A DNA stretch of 64,000 bases from contig CM049307.1 of NCBI GenBank assembly GCA_026874595.1, positions 41,050,362-41,114,361 of the forward strand, in the 5' to 3' direction. The notes under the pieces were generated by a model that was not told the DNA's origin, ran no database searches, and was given only the letters and a program-made list of their open reading frames with translations. This stretch comes from Sipunculus nudus. Its lineage: Eukaryota > Annelida > Sipuncula > Golfingiida > Sipunculidae. The position numbers were made by a program, and so were the translations under genes. Each line of letters starts with the position of its first letter. Position 1 is the stretch's first letter. Shown here piece after piece: positions 49,101-61,100 of this stretch.

Positions 49101-52100
49101 CTCGCATTATTTTGCTCCTGATTGACATCTCAAATATATCAATCATTCATATTTTCATGTTCTTATAAGGGCCACTGCTGGAAAGTGTGCTTGTGCATGG
49201 GAAAAAACTTTGGTGCTGGAGACGCAAGTTGACAAGAACCACCGTCAACCAGATCTGCTTTCAGTCCAATCATGACATCAAGAAATGTCATGCTGACATT
49301 ACTGATCTGTTTCTGGAGACCTGGGTCAACATTAGGCCCCAGGCATTGGAAACTGACCCTAACAGCATGGAGCCAGCCATGCAGTTTGTACAGCCACAAC
49401 CCTTGCTATACAGTGACACCAAGTACAACTTGAGAAGGCTTGTAGAACTACCCTTTAATATATTGCATTCAGGTATGTTGATATTAATTGTTTCATACTT
49501 AAACATCAGATGGCTCTGGTAGTCACTCAAGGTATCTTTTACTGTAAATGAGTTGTGGTGTGGTTTTAAGATGCCATGTTAGTCCTTTATACATGTTACA
49601 ATGGAGGACCAGATCATTATATGTATGAAAATATCATAAGAATGATAAAGATCATTCCTTATATATTGAAAAGTGAGAAATTTTTTTGTGAATGGCTTAC
49701 TCTTTGGCCACACAAAGAATTTATTTATTTTTATACGGGCTCTTGGAACAAAAAATATTGTTGGAGCCGGTGAAATTTGTTCCCATCTTTTTTAAGGGGA
49801 TATATGATCAACATGATTTTCTATACCTTAAAGAATTTGTTTAGGGAATTTTGTGCCATAACACTAATCAACAATATTACCAAGGACCTTATCTCCATTT
49901 GCAAAACAAATTAATAAACCATATATGGGAGCAGAAAGACTGTAGAACAAATATTTTTATGTTGCCATATGTTATATATTTCTTTGACTTGCAGACCAAG
50001 CATTTTCATACCAGGAACTTAAAACATGAACGTCATAATTCTTTAACATATTATACTTACAGGGTTATTTACAATTATTTGGCTTATCTGGTCATATCAC
50101 TTATGAGCTTATGGCATGGTAATGCAGTATCTGTTGTCTGTCCATCTGGTTTCTGTCCACAGTTCACAAAATATGTTTCTCCACCTTTATTTCTTGACCA
50201 ATTTTAATTCTGTTTATTTTATCAGATACAGCTGGGTGTAAGCTTTTAAACTTCTTCACAGAATTCTGAAATTATAAATAATGCAAATTAATGCAGACTT
50301 ATTCTAAATCACAAAGAAATGTTTCTTTTTCCTGTAATTATTTCTTGCCTGATTTGAGCTTGTTTGTTTTTATCACACGTCTCACTGTGTATTTGTCTCG
50401 ATCTCTTACTGTAGGGGAGATCTACAAACTGAAGGAGCAGTGTTACTGTAACTATGAGTACCTGCTGGCCCGTATGCACTCCACGTCAGTGTTAACGCTG
50501 ATCAGCGAGCTGGAGACCATGCTGCAACAGGTCATTGATATTGAGGTCCATACAGTCCTGCAGTGTCTGCAGCGCAGCCTGGACACACTTATGGATGATC
50601 CACTGCAGCTGGCCAGCGAACTAATCGGAAGGCTCCGACCTCTGAAAGGTAAGGATTACAAATCACATGATACACCCAAATTTACATCATCAGGATATAT
50701 AAAGTAATTGGCTGGTACCCAACACAGCAAACTTAAAAACAAAACCATATGATATATGGAAATTCATTAGGCTTTAAAAAATTTTAACTGTTTCAGAATT
50801 TGTATTTCAGTAAAATGATATAAATACTGATAAAAAAAATTATGATAACATATTATTTGTTAATGATTAAATTCTTATTACAGAATTACTTGATCCAATA
50901 ACACTTTTGGAAAGTTTATGTTAAAATTATTATTAAATTTAATTTTACAGCACTATGACAAAGCCAATGTTCCCTGTGCCAACAGACCACATCAGATTCA
51001 TGTGTTTACTAATGAAGACAAACATGCCATTCCAAGTTGTGTTATTCATTATAAATACTAGTAACAAACAGATTCAGTCCTTATCTATTCAGCTCAGTAC
51101 CCAGGCCACATTTCTACCTTGGTCCAACAGTGCATGGAATGGTGTGACCTTCACCCTTGGCCCCTCATAGTCCCTCTGACCTTGTGGTTACCAGATCCTC
51201 GGGTTGCCAGCTTGAGGAGCCTGGAATGTCAGCATAAAGTCCTGAGCCTGGTGTCCACAAGCAACAGCCAGCACATCTTCTGTGGCACCAATAACATGCA
51301 GGTACTCATGTACCATCTGCCGTCAAGGAAACTCATCAAAAGCTTCAGTGGTGAGATATTTATACGTTATTAACTGGCCTGTTCCATATTGCCTTCATAT
51401 TGGCCTGAGGGTGGTATATATTGGCCTTAGGCCCTGTTGGGCCAAGGGCGATACGTCTGCCTGAAGGTCAATACAAAGGCAATACTGAACAAGCCAGTTC
51501 AAAATATAATTATTAAATGTTATCAACACAACTAACCATGTCCATCTATTTTTTCGAAGTACTTGGGTAAAACATTCCAAAAAGCACACATACACAGGCA
51601 CCTTCAAACATTTTTTGTCCTATTTTGTTGTTGATTTCATTTGGGGCAGTGATGTCACACAAATCATGATGCTTGTCAATTTCATTCTGGGGCATTGCAT
51701 CACTGAGTTAAATGAGTCCAGGGCTGATATAAGCCCACTGTATTAAATAAGTATATAAGCCATTTGACCCACAGGGATTGATATGAACCTAGACAAGTCT
51801 TATTATCTATGCTGGGGCATCTTCATCTGAGTGATAACAAGGGTGACTATTTATAATTATAAACAATGAAATCTGACACAACATAAAACCTTCCATTGAG
51901 CTTATTAATAAATAAGGGTCCACTAAGATCGATTACATTCTTTGGTATTTGTATGTACAGATTATTGTATTGAGTGAAAATCTGACCCTGTTTGTACATA
52001 TGAATCACAGAAAAATATCATCTTAAGGATCATATGCTGGCAGCCATTGGTTGCTTCTCAAGTTACTCAAGTGTCACATGTATTGTATTATAGTGTACCT

Positions 52101-55100
52101 TTTTTTATTTATCGATCTTAAGTAATATAGCAACCAGATTTATCAAAAGATTGTTCAACATGTACACAATGATTCTGAACACAATTTTTTCAGTGTTCAC
52201 CTAAAAACTGAAGTATAAATTTACATTTAAAAGAAGGATTTTATTGACATATTTGACCACATTAGGTAGGCCTTTATTTTCATTAAATAATTATTGATGA
52301 ACAGTTCATATAAATTATCTTTTTTGAAAGTCAATAGATTATTTTCAGAATAGCGGTGCCTGGATGTCTCATGATTTTTATATTCTAAGTCATTTGGTTT
52401 CAGGACCCCACGGTGCTGTGTGTTGTTTGGCAATTAGTCCTGACAATAGACGTCTGTTTGGAGGCTCACAGGACTCAACAGTCCACATGTGGGAGGTTAA
52501 GACAGGGAATACTCTCCATGTTATGAGGTCATTTAAATGATTTCCTAGCAGTTGTGTCACTGTAGAATATTTTAGAGTACTGAAACAGTTTTAACTTAAG
52601 CTCAAACAAGACCATTAGTAGACCATTATGGATTTGTTTATCTGCTGTAAAGGATGTGTTTATTGTGCTGGCAAGTTTCCTTAATGAAGCATAAATATTT
52701 TTGGTTGAAAATATAAGGAGATCAATAAAGCCAGAATCAAATGTTTAATTAGCTAATAGGGTTCTGTTCTCACTGTACATATATTTGGTTGTGTCATCTT
52801 GTATCCCTGTGTTGTCCTGTCAGAAAAAGGAGAAAAAATAATATTTTTTTAGGTTGGTTACTTTGTTTTCTCTGATCTGACATTTTGTTTGGAGAAAATG
52901 CTAAAGAAAACCCATGTATAAATTTTATCATGATGATTTTACTCAGAGAACATCAAGAGGCTATCCTGAGTGTATGCATCTCAAACAACGGAAGTATACT
53001 GGCAACAGGGTCACGTGACCACACCTGCAAACTGATCAGCCTGCCTGGCTTTGAGGTTCTCCATACGATCCAGGGCCATCTTGGACCAGTGAGCTATGTC
53101 ATGTTCAACAGCACAGACACAATCCTCATTACAGGTCAGTATATATGTACACAACCTGAAAACAGGTCAAATCCTTATTGCCAATCCTGGTCACATGTTT
53201 TACCCCGATTAAAGGTTTCCTTTCAATTTCAGATCTTAAAGGACTAGTATTGTTATTATTATTATTATATAAACATATTTATACAGGGTAGCCCTTTCCG
53301 ACAAGATTGTCTGATCTGCCACAAGGCCCTGTTGGGCTCTACAGTTTCTACAATGTATTAAAAATGCATCTAAAATGCAATCACAATTAATAAAAGTGGC
53401 TTAAGATAAAATTATGCAGCAAAACATGATATTAAACATGAAAATATATAACTATGACATGCAGCATAATTGACAAGGCAATCATGAGTGTGACATAAAT
53501 ATGAAACTAATGGAGGAAGAGAAAACACTCTGTACCTAAACAGAGTTCATTACAGAGTAGGAACAGTAGTGAATATTGGATTTATTTGAGAATTATATTG
53601 GACTGATAGAACCTACTTTGAGTCATGATTCCAGTCTTTCAGAAAACTGCACTGCAATGGGCATCCATCCAATTGCATTAATGTTGCTCTACACAGCTTG
53701 CATTTAAACATTAGGCTACAAGTTAAGAATGAACATAAAAGACCACACTAATGTACAAACCAAAGTGTGAATCCAATTTCAAGGATGAATTCTGAGAGGA
53801 TCTAAAAGGATTACCTGTACCTCCCATGTACAACTTGGCTGTGAGTTACATGTCAGAAACATGCTTGTGTGCTTGTGTGTGGTGAGGAACTCAACATATG
53901 TATCATTTCATATGATGTGTGAATAATAGGGTATTACAGCATTAAATAGCAGAAATTTAAATAGTATTTATTCTATCACAATAATATCAGGCCTTGTCTT
54001 CTTTAGGCGGGATGGATCATTCAGTGAACTTGTGGTCCACAGAGGGGGTTACCTTGATGAGCACAATCTGTGATGAAATCAACTCACCAGTTGTCTGCCT
54101 GGCTGTCTCAGAGAACAACACCTTTCTTATCATTGGTAATGTAAATTATTATACCAGTATTCAAATGAACCTTTGATGTGGTACATCCCCTGTCATTCAA
54201 AGTTCTGACATTGGTCTGTCTTTTAATTTGCTTTGGCAATGTTGGCCTATTTTCAGAAAATTTTATACATGAACCAGCATTTGTAGTCAAGGAGTAGAAC
54301 ACAGGACTCAAATAAAGTAGGGGTGTAGTCCAAAACCAAAATGAAATTCTGGAAAATGTACACAGTTACGTTAGGATTTTAAATGAAGGATGTTACCCAA
54401 AAAATTCCATTTAGAAAGTGGGTACACCTTAGTGAATTTATGGGCATGATTCCATTGTTTTCTGTAAAAAAGTAACAGCTAAAAGCAGCTTGGCCTGTCT
54501 TTGTATAAAGATGAATAATTATAAAACCACATGAATCTTCCTTTGTCACGAATCATCATATGTATATGATATATATGTATACTGCAGGTTGTGAAGATGG
54601 ATCTTTACAGGTGAAATCACTGACCACAGGATCAGATATTCATCACTTAACTGGACATAAAGGGAAGGTAAGAGAAGTTAAACTGTGTTCTATCATGATG
54701 TGGTCATCATTCTTAATTTGTTATTGGATGGCAGTGATTATGCCTAAACGTTAAAAATATTGTTGAATATCAATTGTTCTTCATTTGTTAATGAACAGAA
54801 TTCAGAATGTCAGAATATCTTTCAAGAACCAGATTCATAATGAAATTATATTTTACTTATACCTCTCTTGCTAATTAATGTCAGTGCAGAGATTATTTTA
54901 AATTTGTTTCTGTGGTTACCAAAAAATATAATTTCTCCAAGAGGGGTGTTTTGAATTTGCTCTCCATGATTATTGCCAAGTGCTATACATCAGTATGTTG
55001 GTAAATTTGGAGATGGTTTCCAAGGAGATGTGTAAGGATTATATGTACCTCTTCATTGTTTTGCAAGTGGTTTCCTTGGCAATGTCCAAGGAAAGCATTG

Positions 55101-58100
55101 AAATTATCATTGTGTTGCAGGTGGTTTCCCTGGCGATGTCCAAGGACTGTATCCACCTGGTGGCCGGTTGTGGTAACGGTAAGGTATACATGTACAACCT
55201 GTGTACCAAGGAACTGCTTCATGTCTACAAAGGTCATGTGACAAGCCCAACTACAGCCCTCATTTCTAAGGATGAGCAGTTCATCATCAGCGCTGCAGAG
55301 GTCATTCCTTCTTCTAAATATAAACATTTAAATTGGTCACTGAATTAGTGAATATATCTCTTTTCATATACTGGCTATTTATCATATAAAATGTATAAAG
55401 TAATCCCTAGTAATATGTGCTAGTTTGAAATTTGCCAAAGAGATAATCTTCTATGGGTCAGCATGGTCACAAATCTTCAGTGTTTCATATTTGGTCCGAG
55501 CACTGTCCCTTCCAGTCTCATACACACAGACACATTAAAATGTGTGTATAATGTGAAGGTAAAATAGTGACATTGCAATTAAGTAATCATCACCTATCAA
55601 CAAACATGAGTGGAAAAATGGTGAAAAGAAGCTTATAAATGAAATCCATAAAGTTAGATTATTGACCCTGGAAAAAAACATTGTTACATCTTTATGTTTA
55701 CTCACATTATTACATGTACTTACAGAGAGAAGTGTTAGTCAGGACCATGCTGAAGAAAGAAACCATCAAGAGGTCACCAGATGAACATCAAGACGCCATC
55801 ACCTGCTTGTCTGTATCTAAAGACAAGAAAATGGCCGTTACAGGTACACACCTTTACATAAGTATCCACAGCAGTGGCTCAAAGGATGTGATTAATTTTT
55901 ATGAAATACAGTGTCTTTTATTCCATGACTAACCAACTACAGTACCCCCTGCATAAATTACAAAACGATGTAATTCTAACACTTCACTGTATGTCTTACT
56001 TTCCAGTTCAAATGTCAGAGTGGAAGGCAGCATTCTGGTATGATAACAGGTAAAGAAATCCATTCTGCAATGGTGATGCATGGTGTGTGTGGTACACACT
56101 GTTGCATGGAAGGCTTTGGAAAGAATGCTGCCTGCTAGGTATACTCCAGTTCAGTTAAAACTTTAGAAAAATGCCCTTGCTAGTTACATGAGTGTAGTGA
56201 AGGCTTTAGAATGAATGATGCCTGTACAGTCTTCTAAAATTTTGTGCAGGAAGGCTACTTAATTCCTGTGGACACTCTAATGTAGTAGAGGCTTCACAAG
56301 AAATGCTGCCTGCAGGATACACTTAAGTGTATTGGAGGCTTTGGAAGGAATGCTGCATGCTGGGTACACTCCAGTGTACTGGAAGCTTCAAAATGTATGC
56401 TGCCTACTGGGTACACTCTTGTGCAGAGGAGGCTTCAAAACTTATGCTGCCTGCTGGGTAAACTCTAGTGTAGACTTTAGAAGGAAAGTTGTTTGCCTTG
56501 CACTCTCATGTATAGTGGAGGCTTCAAAAGGAATGCTTCCTGCTGGTTACAATTTGGTTTAGTGGAAGCTTCAAAAGGAATGCTGCCTGCTGGGTACACT
56601 CTAGTTTAGTTGAAGCTTCAAAAGGAATGCTGCTGCTGGGTACACTCTGGTTTAGTTGAAGCTTCAAAAGGCAAGCTGCCTGCTGGGTACAATCTAGTTT
56701 AGTGGAAGCTTCAAAAGGAATGCTGCCTGCTGGGTACACTCTAGTTTAGTTGAAGCTTCAAAAGGAATGCTGCCTGCTGGGTACACTCTGGTTTAGTTGA
56801 AGCTTCAAAAGGCATGCTGCCTGCTGGGTACAATCTAGTTTAGTGGAGGCTACAAAAGGAATTCTGCCTGCTGGGTACAATCTAGTTTAGTGAAGGCTTC
56901 AAAAGGAATGCTGCCTGTACAGTCTACTAAAATTTTGTGCAGGAAGGCTACTTAATTCCTGTGGACACTCAAATGTAGTAGAGGCTTCACAAGAAATGCT
57001 ACCTGCTGGATACACTTTAGTGTATTGGAGGATTCAAAAGGAATGCCACCTGCTGGGTACACTCTAGTTTAGTAGAGGCTTCAAAAGGAATGCTGCATGC
57101 TGAGTACAATATAGTTTAGTGGAGGCTTCAAAAGGAATGCTGCCTGCTGGGTACACTCCAGTTGAGTGGAGGCTACAAAAGGAATGCTGCCTGCTAGGTA
57201 CAATCTAGTTTAGTGGAGGCTTCTAATGGAATGCTGCCTGCTGGGTACATTCTAGTTTAGTGGAGGCTTCAAAAGGAATGTTGCATGCTGAGTACACTCT
57301 AGTTTATTGGAGGCTACAAAAGGAAAGCTGCCTGCTGGCTAAAATCTAGTTTAGTGGAGGCTTCAAAAGGAATGCTGCCTGCTTGGTACATTCTAGTTTA
57401 GTGGAGGCTACAAAAGGAATGCTGCCTGCTGGGTACAATCTAGTTTAGTGGAGGCTTCAAAAGGAATGCTGCCTGCTGGGTACACTCTAGTTTATTGGAG
57501 GCTTCAAAAGGAATGCTGCCTGCTTGGTACATTCTAGTTTAGTGGAGGCTTCAAAAGGAATGCTGCCTGCTGGGTACGATCTAGTGAAGGCTTTAGAATG
57601 AATGATGCCTGTACAGTCTACTAAAATTTTGTGCAGGAAGGCTACTTAATTCCTGTGGACACTCTAATGTAGTAGAGGCTTCACAAGAAATGCTGCCTGC
57701 TGGATACACTTGAGTGTATTGGAGGCTTTGGAAGGAATGCTGCATGCTGGGTACACTCTAGTGTACTGGAGGCTTCAAAATGTATGCTGCCTACTGGGTA
57801 CACTCTTATGCAGAGGAGGCTTCAAAAGGAATGCTGCCTGCTGGGTACACTCCAGTGTAGACTTTAGAAGGAAAGTTGTTTGCCTTGCACTCTCATGTAT
57901 AGTGGAGGTTTCAAAAGGAATGCTGCCTGCTGGGTTCACTCTAGTTTAGTTGAAGCTACAAAAGGAATGCTTCATGCTGAGTACACTCTAGTTTAGTGGA
58001 GGCTTCAAAAGGAATGCTGCCTGCTGGGTACACTCTAGTTTTTAGGAGGCTACAAAAGGAATGCTGCCTGCTGGGTACAATCTAGTTTAATGGAGGCTTC

Positions 58101-61100
58101 AAAAGGAATGCTGCCTGCTTGGTACATTCTAGTTTAGTGGAGTCTTCAAAAGGAATGCTGCATGCTGAGTACAATCTAGTTTAGTGGAAGCTTCATAAAG
58201 AATGCTGCCTGCTGGGTACACTCTAGTTTAGTGGAGGCTTCAAAAGGAATGCTGCCTGCTTGGTACATTCTTGTTTAGTGAAGGCCTAAAAGGAATGCTA
58301 CCTGCTGGTTACACTCTAGTATAGATGAAGCTTCACAAGGAATGCTGCCCGCTAGAGATACATGTGCTCCATGTAGTGGAGACTTTAGAAGACATGCTGC
58401 TTGCTGGGACAATCTAGTTTAGTGGAGGCTTTAGAAGTAATGCTCTCTAATGGATACATTTTTAGCTCAGCTGACTATAAGTCATCTGAGCTATAGTCAT
58501 GGTCCTTTGTCCGTCTGTCCGTCCGTCCATTAACAGGGCACTTTTAAAACGTTGAACCTACGAATCCAAAACTTTGCATACCATTAGATGTCCCCAAAAT
58601 CTCCTACCATACCGTAAATTGGGTCCTTAGGACTTTGTTCCTTCGAGATATTAAGGAAAAACCTCCGTTTTCCATAAAAAAGCCATTGTTACACTTCAAG
58701 GCTGCCTAATATCAAAACTACTGATCTGTTTTTTATCATATTTAGTATTTATTTTCTTCCATACATTTTCTATGAACCTACCAAAAATTAGGTCAGTATT
58801 GGGTATTATTTTGAAGTTATGGGCCCAAATATAATGCAATTTTTAAAAAATCAGGAAATATATTTACTCACCTAACATGAGAATTGCTGAAGCTGGAGAC
58901 TTTTTTTCAGGAACATAACTTTATTTAATCAAGATTCAATTGTTTACCCAAAATTAGATCTGAATTTTGCAAATTTGTCAAGTTATTAGCATTAATAAAA
59001 AATCAATACCTTAAATTTTGTCCATCTTTGGCAATGGCATGTTTTTTCCCTGTAAGCACTGTTGATTTAATTTTCACAACATATATACATAAGAATTTAA
59101 TCTTTTAAAATCTGAAATTTCAAAGGAATTGATTGAAAAGAATAGCTTTTATTTAAGTTTCCATACACCATGTCAAGTGTTGTTTACATCTAGCCCACCT
59201 GGTAGTACAGCCTTCACTTGCATTATGTAACTGACCCCTAGGCAGCTTGCCTTGGCTCAGCTTGGCCACTACTAGCAGGCTTCCCCTCTGCCCTGCACTC
59301 CCCCCCCCCAGATGGTGAATTAACTAGATGAATGTTATAATTTTCTGTATTTTATTTTATTCTTGGCTATGCTACATTTTAGATTTTGTTTTGTACCACC
59401 AGGGTTACAATGATTAAAGTGAACATTGAATTGTGTCCACAAAGTGGTGTATTGGTATGAAAGTGTGGATGTTCATCAGATAAGTAATTCCTTACTTTAG
59501 AAGAGTAAAAACTTCACCAGGTGTGAAATTGACTATTAATTCCAGTAATAAATTATAGCTGAGATCGTAATTAGCACAATGTCTCTCATTCAACCAACAG
59601 TGTGTATACTTTATTTGAAAAGATGTTTTTATTTTATCAAATTTACTGAATCTTTTATTTCATTTCAGTGAATAAAATTAAGCATGTACTGAAATCTCAA
59701 ATGTGCAAAACTTTTTAATAGTGATTCAAGGAATAATCTTGTAGATGCCATGTTATGGCATTATTTTCTTTTAAATTCAGTTTGAACAATTGTGATTTAA
59801 AAATAATAAAATATATATGTATGCATAATATGACCCAATATGAGCTACACTCTGGATATATAATGATTGCAACTTAGAATTCTAATATTTTAACTTATAT
59901 TTTCAGTTTATTTTTATTACAAATTTATAAAACTTGTAAATAAAAAAAATGAATCAGATAAAAACTATGAATGGAAAAAGTGGATATGCTAAAAAAAATA
60001 GGCTTATATATAAACTTAAATGCATTATTCTCTTGAAAGTAATTAGTAAAGGTATAAGTGCATTCCATCCACTTGCCAGTCCATCTGTAAATTTTTCATA
60101 TGCATCAGAGTATCTCAAAACTGTTACTGTTTTTCTTCATGACAGTCTTGTTAGAGTATTAGTTTGCAATCATATATTTAGAACTTTACTATAACCAAGT
60201 AGGAGGGCCCTTTTCCTCTTAGCTTTTCATATGCTTATATAAATGAAAAACATTACAATAGAATATTTTGCATATTTTGCATTTGCAAAAATTTCAAACT
60301 TCAGCTGAGCGCCGTGACCCATTGGTCCCTTGTTTTTTACCACTTTGGCCACAATTGGTATTTTGTAATTTAGTTCAATTAAGTTTTCTGTTAACATAAC
60401 ATAATGGTCCAGCCATAGAATAATGGACAAATTGTAGATATGATGATTTAGATGTTTTTCGCTTAATCGAGCAGCTACAGGTTGCTGTGGTCAAGACCCC
60501 AGCCCTGTGCACTCCCTAAGCTTAATTATGAGAGCCAATAGATGCGATGCCACCAAGCCAGTCAGGAAGCCGCAAAAGAACGCCACCGTTTACTCCCACT
60601 GGTGACCTGAGGAAAGCCACAGCACTCACACCCACAAGGCAGAACAGCATGCATTTCCTCCACCAATCCCAAGAGCAGAGACCAGCCATGCCAATCCAGA
60701 GATGAACTCGAACAATGAAATGACAGAGCTTCGAAACTAATGCCATTTTATACTTGCAGTTTCTGCCATTAAGACAACGTTGTAGATATGATCTCAGTGG
60801 TAAATGTACATAAGAAATCATCGGAAGATAACTGAACTCTAATTACCATTATATGAGCATGACTGCATGTTCAGGTTATGTACGTGAAGGTGTATGCTCT
60901 GCTAAGTGCCTGCTTATATACTCATTTTGTTGATGATCTTGTTTCAGGGAGCAGGGATCAGACAGTAAGGACCTGGATCCTGGAAATTTGTGATATCGTC
61001 ATGGCTTTCACTGGACACAACAAGACGGTCACCTGTGTGGATATGGTGGACCAGGAGGCCTTCGCTGTGTCTGGATCAGAAGACTGTTCTGTCAAAGTCT

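Larger units (their letters stand above)
55844..60947 (+). other. Large intron of NWD-like gene
   Basis: 5.1 kb. The left half is the 47-bp minisatellite (56108-58457), followed by a family A repeat (58456-59180) and AT-rich DNA. A fragment of the GTGACCCATTGGTCCCTTGT repeat lies at 60303-60335. Sequence at 60450-60720 is GC-richer but I could not assign it. No exon was recognised inside. Confidence 0.6.

Noticed and set aside
50951-51092. Possible coding start of the exon at 51093, since a frame is open from 50955
   Set aside because: That frame is not the WD-repeat frame. The WD frame has a stop at 51062-51064, and only the acceptor at 51091-51092 restores phase 1.
56332-57949. Similar 76-79-codon frames (MEALEGMLHAGYTPVYWKLQ... 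and related)
   Set aside because: They are the translated 47-bp minisatellite and recur only because of its higher-order repeat.
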